Shown here piece by piece: positions 7,790-14,666 of a stretch of 15,221 nucleotides of DNA (its first letter is position 1; each line of letters opens with the position of its first letter). The position numbers and the translations under genes are program-made. Below the pieces are notes generated by a model that was not told where the DNA came from, searched no databases, and was given only the letters and a program-made list of their open reading frames with translations. Origin of the DNA: Rhizobium sp. Q54. Lineage in GTDB: Bacteria; Bacteroidota; Bacteroidia; Flavobacteriales; Flavobacteriaceae. The DNA is taken from contig CALPLL020000018.1 of NCBI GenBank assembly GCA_943324395.2, positions 1 through 15,221 of the forward strand, written 5' to 3'.

Positions 7790-8833
7790 ATGTTAGAGAT
7801 AAAAAAAGAGGGAATTATTCTTGAAAAAAGAGATCTTGGTTTTGAAAAAGAAGGCGTTTTAAATCCCGGAGTTTTCATGGAAGCTGGGATGATACACTTG
7901 TTTTATAGAGCAGTTGGAAAAGGAAATTATTCAACAGTTGGTTATTGTACATTAGATAGTAATCAGGTTGTAAAAACGCGCTTGGATTTACCGCTTATTT
8001 ACCCTCAATTTGAATATGAAAAACAAGGTGTTGAGGATCCAAGAATTGTAAAAATTGAAGATGTTTATTATTTAACCTACACTGCAAATGATGGTTTGAA
8101 TGCGATGGGAGCTTTAGCAACTTCCAGGGATTTAGTCACTTGGGAAAAACGAGGTTTAATTGTACCGCAATATTCCTATGATGAATTCAAGCATTTAGCT
8201 GAAACCCAAGGCGAACTGAACGAGAAGTATTTTCGTTTTAATGGGAAATACATCGTTCCGAAAAAATTGGGTAAAAAGGTATTGCTTTGGGATAAAAATG
8301 TAATACTATTTCCAAGGAAAATTAATGGTAAATTTTACTTTTTACACAGAATAAAGCCTGATATTCAAATAGTTTCGATTTATGATTTGAGCGAATTGAC
8401 GCATACTTTTTGGGATAATTTTTTTCTTCAATTCTGTGATTCAATATTGATTTCTCCAAAATACGAACATGAAGTTAGTTATGTTGGTGGTGGATGTCCT
8501 CCAATAGAAACTGAAATGGGTTGGTTGCTAATTTACCATGGAGTTCACGACACCGTAAATGGATATGTATACAGTGCTTGCGCATGTATTTTGGACCTAG
8601 ATAACCCAAATCAAGAAATTGCCCGATTGCCTTATCCTTTATTTGGACCTGAGTTGGAGTGGAAATTGAACGGTGTAGTGAATAATGTTTGCTTTCCAAC
8701 AGGCGCTATCGTCAATGGAGACTCACTATTTATTTATTATGGTGCCGCAGATGAACATATTGCTTGTGCATCAATGAAATTATCAGAATTATTAAGTGAA
8801 TTAAAATTAAATCTTGTAAAAAATGAAAAATAA
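7790..8833 (+). CDS. GH130 family glycosidase/phosphorylase (beta-mannoside-active type)
   Basis: This is a five-bladed beta-propeller enzyme of 347 residues, typical for glycoside hydrolase family 130. The family contains inverting beta-1,4- and beta-1,2-mannoside phosphorylases and some hydrolases. Visible family segments are the NPGVF and HLFYRAVG strands in blade 1, the GVEDPRI motif (80-86) whose Asp83 is the candidate general acid, ATSRDLVTWEK (110-120), a LFPRKINGKFYFLHR strand, the GGGCPPIETEMGWLLIYHG stretch (233-251), and the final LFIYYGAADEHIA segment. No signal peptide is present, so it acts in the cytoplasm. In some databases homologues carry the misleading name 'pesticidal protein Cry7Aa'; nothing here suggests an insecticidal toxin. 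Whether it is a phosphorylase or a hydrolase depends on phosphate-binding residues that I cannot assign with certainty. It overlaps the next glycosyltransferase gene by 11 bases. Confidence 0.88.
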   Translation: MLEIKKEGIILEKRDLGFEKEGVLNPGVFMEAGMIHLFYRAVGKGNYSTVGYCTLDSNQVVKTRLDLPLIYPQFEYEKQGVEDPRIVKIEDVYYLTYTANDGLNAMGALATSRDLVTWEKRGLIVPQYSYDEFKHLAETQGELNEKYFRFNGKYIVPKKLGKKVLLWDKNVILFPRKINGKFYFLHRIKPDIQIVSIYDLSELTHTFWDNFFLQFCDSILISPKYEHEVSYVGGGCPPIETEMGWLLIYHGVHDTVNGYVYSACACILDLDNPNQEIARLPYPLFGPELEWKLNGVVNNVCFPTGAIVNGDSLFIYYGAADEHIACASMKLSELLSELKLNLVKNEK

Positions 8834-11183
8834 TAGCCACCAAATCACAATTGAAAAATTGATAAAAGAGGATTTTAGATCAAAGAAAAAAATAGTGATT
8901 AAATCAAACAAACTTCCTGAAGTATTGGTAATATCTACTTTTCCACCACGAGAATGTGGAATTGCGACCTATACTCAGGATTTGATGAAATCGCTTGATA
9001 ATCAGTTTGATAAATCGTTTGATGTAAAAATTTGTGCTTTAGATAACGAAAATCAAAAACCTAGATATTCCGATTCTATAGATTATTTTTTGGATGCCAA
9101 TTCACCAACTTCATTATCAGATTTATCCAAAGAAATCAACGAGAACGATAACATTCACATTGTATTGATTCAGCATGAGTTTGGCTTATTTAGAAATAAC
9201 GAAGCCAAATTGTTACAGTTTTTAAGCCAATTGGAAAAATCAGTTTTGGTTGTTTTCCATACGGTTTTGCCAAGACCAGATATAAATTTGCAACAAAATG
9301 TTCAAGAAATTGCTAAAGTTGCCGATGGTATAATTGTTATGACCAATTCCTCATCTACAATTCTGGAAAATGACTACCAAGTAAATAAGGACAAAATTTC
9401 GGTAATTCCACACGGGACACACTTAGTTGAACACATTTCAAAAGAGACATTAAAAAAGAAATATAATTTATCGAATAAAAAAGTGCTTTCAACTTTTGGA
9501 CTTTTAAGCGCTGGGAAATCAATTGAAACTACATTGGATGCTTTGCCTTTAATTATTCTTAAAAATCCTAAAGTTGTGTTTCTAATTATCGGGAAAACAC
9601 ATCCTTCCGTTGTAAAGCATGAAGGAGAACACTATCGTGAACTATTAGAAAGTAAAATTGAATCTTTGCATTTGCAAAAAAATGTCCGATTCATAAATGA
9701 ATATCTGCCACTGGATCAACTATTGGAATACTTGCAACTAACAGATATTTATTTGTTTACTTCTAAAGATCCGAATCAAGCGGTAAGCGGAACATTTTCC
9801 TATGCAATAAGCTGTGGTTGTCCGATAATTTCTACACCAATTCCGCATGCATGCGAAGTTTTGAATGATGGAAACGGAGTTGTTATTGATTTTGAAAATC
9901 CATTTCAATTGGCTGAAGAGGTCAATAAATTATTTGACAATAATAAATTAATGAAAAAAATAAGCTTAAACGGTCTTCATAAAATGGCACCCACAGCTTG
10001 GGAAAATTCAGCAATTGCCCATGCAAAATTGTTTGAAAACATTAGTGAAAACAGTATTTTACTAAATTATAAAATTCCTGAAATTAATTTAAAACACATT
10101 CGAAAAATGACCACTTCATTTGGAATGATTCAATTTTCAATAATTAACCAACCGGATATTAATTCAGGTTACACCCTCGATGATAATGCTCGTGCTTTGA
10201 TTGCTATGTGTCAACATTATGAATTAACTCGCGATAAAAGCGATTTAAAATACATTAGAAAATATCTAAAATTTATTAAATATTGTTTTCAAAAGAATAA
10301 TTATTTTTTGAATTATGTAGATGATAACAAGTTATTTACAGAGCAAAATTATGAAACAAATTTGGAGGATTCCAATGGTAGAGCCATTTGGGCTTTGGGG
10401 TTTTTAATTTCGAACAGCGCTATTTTGCCTCCAAAATTAGTTTTAAAAGCAAATAAAATAATTGATAAATTTTTGAATAATAGCAATAATATTCATTCTA
10501 CAAGGGCCATGGCATTTATAATTAAAGGACTGTATTACAGAAATTTATCTTGCCCGTCAGTTGAAAATAAATTAAATATAAAACTAATGGCAGATAAAAT
10601 GGTTCAAATGTATAAGCACCATGCTGAAGCTGAATGGCAATGGTTTGAAGGATATTTAACTTATGCTAATAGTATTTTATCAGAGGCAATTTTATGTGCT
10701 TGGACGATTACGGATGAAACAATTTATAAAGAAATCGCTCAAGAATCATTTGCATTTTTATTATCAAAAATAATAAATGAAAACAATATTAATGTGATTT
10801 CAAATAAGGGCTGGTTGCATTATGGGGAAGAAATGAATACTGAGAATAAGGGTGGGGAGCAGCCTATAGATGTTGCTTACACCCTGATTACATTAAGTAA
10901 ATTCTATGATGCATTTGGCAATGAAGATTATTTAAATTATATGAAAACTGCATTTAGTTGGTTTTTAGGTAATAATCATTTAAATCAAATTATATATAAC
11001 CCTTGTACTGGCGGTTGTTATGACGGTATAGAAGACACTTATGTTAATTTGAATCAAGGTGCAGAATCGTCGGTGAGCTATTTAATGGCTAGATTAACAA
11101 TTGAAAAATATTCCAATAAAAATTCGAATCAATATTCTAAATATACAAACTTAACTCGGCTAAATAGTTTGGCCAAATTTTAA
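8823..11183 (+). CDS. GT4-type glycosyltransferase fused to C-terminal alpha-helical domain
   Basis: This is a cytoplasmic two-domain protein of 786 residues. Residues about 33-410 form a GT-B glycosyltransferase (family 4 / Glycos_transf_1). The N-terminal Rossmann half begins with VISTFPPRECGIATYTQDL, where the glycine-rich loop sits; the C-terminal half contains STFGLLSAGKS, VVFLIIGKTHP and the sugar-nucleotide segment SGTFSYAISCGCPIIST (322-338) followed by HACEV. Residues about 420-770 are a separate helix-rich region with conserved-looking motifs: SGYTLDDNARALIA (448-461), a Trp-rich EWQWFEGYLTYANSILSEA (604-622), GGEQPIDVAYTL (677-688) and NQGAESSVSYL (744-754). It looks like an (alpha/alpha) barrel related to carbohydrate-active or epimerase-like folds. 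The ATG lies inside the end of the GH130 gene, which implies translational coupling. Donor, acceptor and product are unknown; a mannosyl transfer is suggested only by the GH130 neighbour (inference). Confidence 0.88.
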   Translation: MKNNSHQITIEKLIKEDFRSKKKIVIKSNKLPEVLVISTFPPRECGIATYTQDLMKSLDNQFDKSFDVKICALDNENQKPRYSDSIDYFLDANSPTSLSDLSKEINENDNIHIVLIQHEFGLFRNNEAKLLQFLSQLEKSVLVVFHTVLPRPDINLQQNVQEIAKVADGIIVMTNSSSTILENDYQVNKDKISVIPHGTHLVEHISKETLKKKYNLSNKKVLSTFGLLSAGKSIETTLDALPLIILKNPKVVFLIIGKTHPSVVKHEGEHYRELLESKIESLHLQKNVRFINEYLPLDQLLEYLQLTDIYLFTSKDPNQAVSGTFSYAISCGCPIISTPIPHACEVLNDGNGVVIDFENPFQLAEEVNKLFDNNKLMKKISLNGLHKMAPTAWENSAIAHAKLFENISENSILLNYKIPEINLKHIRKMTTSFGMIQFSIINQPDINSGYTLDDNARALIAMCQHYELTRDKSDLKYIRKYLKFIKYCFQKNNYFLNYVDDNKLFTEQNYETNLEDSNGRAIWALGFLISNSAILPPKLVLKANKIIDKFLNNSNNIHSTRAMAFIIKGLYYRNLSCPSVENKLNIKLMADKMVQMYKHHAEAEWQWFEGYLTYANSILSEAILCAWTITDETIYKEIAQESFAFLLSKIINENNINVISNKGWLHYGEEMNTENKGGEQPIDVAYTLITLSKFYDAFGNEDYLNYMKTAFSWFLGNNHLNQIIYNPCTGGCYDGIEDTYVNLNQGAESSVSYLMARLTIEKYSNKNSNQYSKYTNLTRLNSLAKF

Positions 11184-11281
11184 TTCTTAATAAAAAATCA
11201 CACACTTTCTAGTATATCCCGGGGCGACCAAAGAAAATGGATTGTTGCTTAAATTTAAATATATACCCGTTGCATTATTGG

Positions 11282-11297
11282 AAAATTCGAAAATTTT
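11282..11297. promoter_or_regulatory. small hairpin in leader of L,D-transpeptidase gene
   Basis: AAAATT (11282-11287) and AATTTT (11292-11297) are perfect inverted repeats around CGAA, ending 20 bases before the ATG. The 134-bp gap (11184-11317) also holds an isolated GC-rich patch, CCCGGGGCG, at 11218-11226. The hairpin is weak because it is all A-T. I see no clear promoter or terminator in the gap. Confidence 0.2.
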
Positions 11298-11317
11298 AAA
11301 GCCCAAGAAAACTATTT

Positions 11318-12961
11318 ATGAAAAAATCAATTATAATATTTTTTATTACAGGAAATCTACTTTTAGGATGTAATAATTCTAAAAAAACAGAAAATGCTGC
11401 TATTATAAATTCTAGCATAATATCTAAAATTACTTATTCGGATTTAACTTTAAATGAGACTGAAATTATTAATTTTTTCAAATCATTTCCTGAGAATAAA
11501 TCCATTACTGATGAGGTGAATTTATTCTATAAAAATCGGAGTTATCAATACGCCTGGTTTAATAAAGATGGAATGACAACCACAGTGACTAATTTTCAAA
11601 ATCAGCTGAATAATTATCATGACAATTATCTTGATAATAGTATGATTAATAGCAGAGTTGATGATTTAATTTCTAAAATTCAAAACGATAAAGCAGAATC
11701 GAAAATTAACGAAAGTCGAATAACAGAATTAGAAATCCTACTGACAACTACCTTTTTCAAGTATTCTAAAAAGGTTTTTACTGGAATTTATGGGAATCCC
11801 AAAAATTTAGATTGGTTTATACCGAAAAATAAGATAGATTATCAAATTTTGTTGGATTCATTAGTAGTTTCTTATAGGGGTGATAATTCTTGGGAGCCTT
11901 CAAATAAATACTACATTGCTCTAAAGCAAAAACTAATAAACTATCGAGAAATTGAAAAAAATGGTGGTTTTCCCAAAATAATTTTGTCAAAAAAATCACT
12001 TTCAATTGCCGAAAAAGATTCTTGTTTATTAAATGTAAAAAAATATTTAGTTCTTTCGGGTGATTTGAATTACAATGATAAAACGATACTTTTTACCGAT
12101 TCATTAGTTAAAGCAGTTTCTAGAATTCAAACTCGAATGGGACTAAATAATCAAGGTATTTTAGGAGCCTCAATTGTCAAAGAAATGAATGTGCCAGTTT
12201 CATTTCGTATAAAACAGATCATGATAAATATGGAACGTTTAAGATGGTTTCCAGATGAGGTTGAAGATGATTTTCTATTGATTAATATTCCAGAATTTAA
12301 ATTGCATGTCTTTGAAAAGAAAATAAAAGTAATGGATTTTAAAGTTATCGTTGGAAAAGAAGTTACTAGAACAAGTATTTTTAAGGGTAATATCTCGCAG
12401 ATTATTCTAAATCCTTATTGGAATGTTCCAACAAGTATTGTACGAAAAGAAATGTTACCCAAACTAAAACGAAATTCTAATTATTTAGCTAAAAATAATA
12501 TGGAATTACTATCAGGAAAAACTATAATTGATCCTTCATCAGTAAATTGGAACAAATATTCCAACTCAATTCCGTATTCAATTCGTCAAAAACCGGGGGA
12601 TGATAATGCACTCGGGAAAATGAAATTTATATTTCCCAATAATTTCAGCATTTATTTGCACGACACCCCATCTAGAAATATTTTTAATGAATCTAAAAGA
12701 GATTTTAGTCATGGTTGTATTCGAGTTGAGAATCCTATGAAATTGGCACTTTATATCCTTAGAAATAACCGGAACTGGAGTTTTGATAATTTGCAAACTG
12801 GTATAGAAAGCAAGAAAACAATAAGCATATCAAATAAACCAACTCTTCCGGTATATATCGTATATTTTACCGCTTGGATTGGTAATTCTGGTGAGATTAA
12901 TTTTAGAGACGATTTGTATACTATGGATAAACAATTAGAAAAAGAAATTTTTAGCAATTAA
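11318..12961 (+). CDS. L,D-transpeptidase of the YcbB/LdtD type, lipoprotein
   Basis: This is an envelope enzyme of 547 residues that forms 3-3 (meso-diaminopimelate) cross-links in peptidoglycan. The N-terminus is a lipoprotein signal (hydrophobic 4-16, lipobox L-L-G-C, Cys18). Residues about 60-240 match the scaffold domain of YcbB-like enzymes, including the F-Y-K-N-R-x-Y-x-Y-A-W-F segment (69-81). A peptidoglycan-binding-like helix bundle lies at about 255-290 (SRIQTRMGLNNQGILG). The YkuD catalytic domain covers about 315-500: His448 in the YLHDTPS motif and the nucleophile Cys467 in SHGCIRVENP are both present, so the active site looks intact. E. coli YcbB is membrane-anchored rather than a lipoprotein, so lipid anchoring is a point of difference. 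Residues after Cys18 (NNSKK) do not look like a surface-export signal, which favours a periplasm-facing position. It is flanked by gaps of 134 and 93 bp and may be its own transcription unit. Confidence 0.92.
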   Translation: MKKSIIIFFITGNLLLGCNNSKKTENAAIINSSIISKITYSDLTLNETEIINFFKSFPENKSITDEVNLFYKNRSYQYAWFNKDGMTTTVTNFQNQLNNYHDNYLDNSMINSRVDDLISKIQNDKAESKINESRITELEILLTTTFFKYSKKVFTGIYGNPKNLDWFIPKNKIDYQILLDSLVVSYRGDNSWEPSNKYYIALKQKLINYREIEKNGGFPKIILSKKSLSIAEKDSCLLNVKKYLVLSGDLNYNDKTILFTDSLVKAVSRIQTRMGLNNQGILGASIVKEMNVPVSFRIKQIMINMERLRWFPDEVEDDFLLINIPEFKLHVFEKKIKVMDFKVIVGKEVTRTSIFKGNISQIILNPYWNVPTSIVRKEMLPKLKRNSNYLAKNNMELLSGKTIIDPSSVNWNKYSNSIPYSIRQKPGDDNALGKMKFIFPNNFSIYLHDTPSRNIFNESKRDFSHGCIRVENPMKLALYILRNNRNWSFDNLQTGIESKKTISISNKPTLPVYIVYFTAWIGNSGEINFRDDLYTMDKQLEKEIFSN

Positions 12962-12963
12962 AC

Positions 12964-12976
12964 ATAGGAATCCTAT
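12964..12976. promoter_or_regulatory. palindrome just after L,D-transpeptidase stop
   Basis: ATAGGA and TCCTAT form a perfect 6-bp inverted repeat around a single A, beginning 2 bases after the transpeptidase stop codon. It has mixed base composition, so it is less likely to be chance than the all-A/T palindromes. A one-base loop cannot form a stable hairpin and no T-run follows, so an operator for the USP gene is more likely than a terminator (inference). Confidence 0.3.
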
Positions 12977-12990
12977 AACTAATATAAAAA

Positions 12991-13000
12991 GTTATATAAC
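12991..13000. promoter_or_regulatory. 10-bp palindrome upstream of universal stress protein gene
   Basis: GTTATATAAC is a perfect 10-bp palindrome, 54 bp before the USP start. An extra half-site, TATAAC, lies at 12974-12979, overlapping the neighbouring palindrome. Together they could be a repeated operator in the 93-bp gap. The regulator is unknown and no confident promoter hexamers are seen. Confidence 0.28.
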
Positions 13001-13054
13001 ATAATTATTTTCGAAGAAACGAATTTTACTGAGTAAATTAATAATCATAATAAT

Positions 13055-13885
13055 ATGAAAAAATTGCTCGTAACTACCGATTTTTCACCCAATTCTAAAA
13101 AAGGAATTCACTTCGCAATTCAATTAGCGAATCAATCCGATTATGAACTTATTTTTTATCATGTTGTAGCCATTTTTCGACCTTATATTTGGGATCAAGA
13201 CTATTATGATCAATATGAATTGAAGGAATTGAAAGGAAATCAAAAAAAGTTAGAGCAATTTATTAATGATGTTTTCAAAAAAAGTAAAATCCAAAATCCT
13301 AACTACAGCTGTGTTTGCCAAGTTGGGATAAATCCAAGTAATAAAATAATAGAATATGGCAAACAAATTCATGCTGATTATCTTTGTGTAAGCACTTTAG
13401 GACAAGGAAAATTAATTCAAATTATAGGCTCAACGGCTTCTGAATTGATTACTTTTTGTCCAATTCCTATATTTATCATTCCAAGTAATTACAAATCAAA
13501 ACCAATAACGAATGTTTGTTTTGCATCCGACTTTGACAATTTTAATATTGAAATTAAAAAAGTCCTCGATTTTACTGTTACCATCAAAGCTGTAACCAAT
13601 ATTGTTCATTTTGATTATTTAGTAGTTTTAAAAGAAAAAAAAACCAAGTGGGGTAAACTTATTTCAAAATATCAAACTGAAAAAGTACAATTTTATTTAA
13701 AGGAATTGGATTCATTGTATTCACTTAACAATCATATTCAAAAATACGTTGTTAATTCAAAGCAATCACTTTTAATAACTTTTACCAAACAAAATAGAAA
13801 TTGGTTCAACCGTGTTTTTTTAGCTAGTAAAACTAATGACATGATTTTTGACGCTACAACACCATTATTGGTATTCAGAAAATAG
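13055..13885 (+). CDS. universal stress protein (tandem USP domains)
   Basis: This is a cytoplasmic UspA-superfamily protein of 276 residues, the length expected for two fused USP domains. Domain 1 (about 1-143) is clear: it opens with KKLLVTTDFSPNSKKGIHFAIQLA, continues with an ADYLCVSTLG strand, and has a G-Q-G-x6-G-S loop (116-126) that is a shortened form of the G-x2-G-x9-G-S/T nucleotide-binding motif, followed by CPIPIFIIPS. Domain 2 (about 150-276) begins with ITNVCFASDFDNFN and ends with TPLLVFRK, but has no glycine-rich nucleotide motif; the equivalent position reads SKTNDMIFDATTP. It is therefore probably a non-binding partner domain. The gene contains a run of nine A at 13635-13643. 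It ends 19 bp before the MlaE-type gene and may share its transcript. USPs of this type typically accumulate under oxygen limitation or growth arrest (family knowledge). Confidence 0.9.
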   Translation: MKKLLVTTDFSPNSKKGIHFAIQLANQSDYELIFYHVVAIFRPYIWDQDYYDQYELKELKGNQKKLEQFINDVFKKSKIQNPNYSCVCQVGINPSNKIIEYGKQIHADYLCVSTLGQGKLIQIIGSTASELITFCPIPIFIIPSNYKSKPITNVCFASDFDNFNIEIKKVLDFTVTIKAVTNIVHFDYLVVLKEKKTKWGKLISKYQTEKVQFYLKELDSLYSLNNHIQKYVVNSKQSLLITFTKQNRNWFNRVFLASKTNDMIFDATTPLLVFRK

Positions 13886-13904
13886 TACAATTAACCAATT
13901 TAAG

Positions 13905-14663
13905 ATGGAAATTTATATAAAAAGTACTTTTAATGAAATTGGGAATACAACAGTATTTGCCATGCGATTTTTTAAAGAAATTTTCAAATCAAGTTTTGAG
14001 GGCAAGGAATTGATACGTCAATGTTATTTTATTGGTTATAAATCACTTCCGTTAGTTGCAATTACTGGATTTATAATGGGTTTGGTTTTGACCATTCAAT
14101 CCCGACCAGAAATGGCAAGATTTGGTGCCGAATCATGGATTCCAAAAATGGTTTCATTGTCATTAATAAGAGAAATCGCACCGGTAATTACCGCGTTAAT
14201 TTGTGCCGGTAAAATTGCATCTGGAATTGGCGCTGAATTAGGCTCAATGAAAGTTACCGAACAAATAGATGCAATGGAAGTTTCGGCAATAAATCCTTAT
14301 AGTTATTTGGTTGTCACTAGGATATTAGCAACTACTTTAATGATTCCTTTATTGGTTTTTTATGCTGATTTTGTAGGAGTATTGGGCGGTTTTATAGGTA
14401 TGAATATGCACACGGATGTTAATTTATTTCGATATTTCTCCCAATCATTTGAAACGGTACAATTTTTAGATATTGTTCCAGCAACAATAAAAACAATTTT
14501 CTTCGGATTTTTTATCGGAGTCATTGGTTGTTATAAAGGATTTAATGCAACTAATGGAACAGAAAGTGTGGGTAAAGCTGCCAATTCAGCTGTTGTTTCC
14601 GCATCGCTCACCATCTTTATTATTGATATGATTGCTGTTCAAATTACAGATTTATTATTCTAA
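13905..14663 (+). CDS. mlaE: MlaE/YrbE-family ABC transporter permease
   Basis: This is the inner-membrane permease of the Mla-type phospholipid transporter, which moves phospholipids between inner and outer membranes to keep outer-membrane lipid asymmetry. From the ATG at 13905 it has 252 residues, normal for the family. The frame is open upstream to an ATG at 13848, but that start lies inside the USP gene and adds 19 polar residues with no family counterpart. Family hallmarks include PLVAITGFIMGLVLTIQ, the REIAPVITALICAGKIASGIGAELGSM stretch, EQIDAMEVSAINPYSYLV and the C-terminal KAANSAVVSASLTIFIIDM segment. About five to six hydrophobic segments are visible. It is followed after 3 bases by the matching ATPase gene. 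The substrate-binding MCE protein (MlaD) is expected downstream, outside this window. Confidence 0.93.
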   Translation: MEIYIKSTFNEIGNTTVFAMRFFKEIFKSSFEGKELIRQCYFIGYKSLPLVAITGFIMGLVLTIQSRPEMARFGAESWIPKMVSLSLIREIAPVITALICAGKIASGIGAELGSMKVTEQIDAMEVSAINPYSYLVVTRILATTLMIPLLVFYADFVGVLGGFIGMNMHTDVNLFRYFSQSFETVQFLDIVPATIKTIFFGFFIGVIGCYKGFNATNGTESVGKAANSAVVSASLTIFIIDMIAVQITDLLF

Positions 14664-14666
14664 AAA

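Noticed and set aside
7790..8833. Insecticidal Cry-type toxin
   Set aside because: Homologues are sometimes named pesticidal protein Cry7Aa, but the sequence shows GH130 propeller motifs and none of the Cry toxin architecture.
13635..13643. Run of nine A in the USP gene as a phase-variation tract
   Set aside because: The frame is intact through it and A-runs are common in Lys codons of this AT-rich genome (for example eight A at the start of mlaF); no evidence of slippage.
13848..13904. Upstream in-frame ATG for the MlaE permease
   Set aside because: It overlaps the end of the USP gene, the added residues are polar and unlike the family, and the ATG at 13905 gives the normal length.
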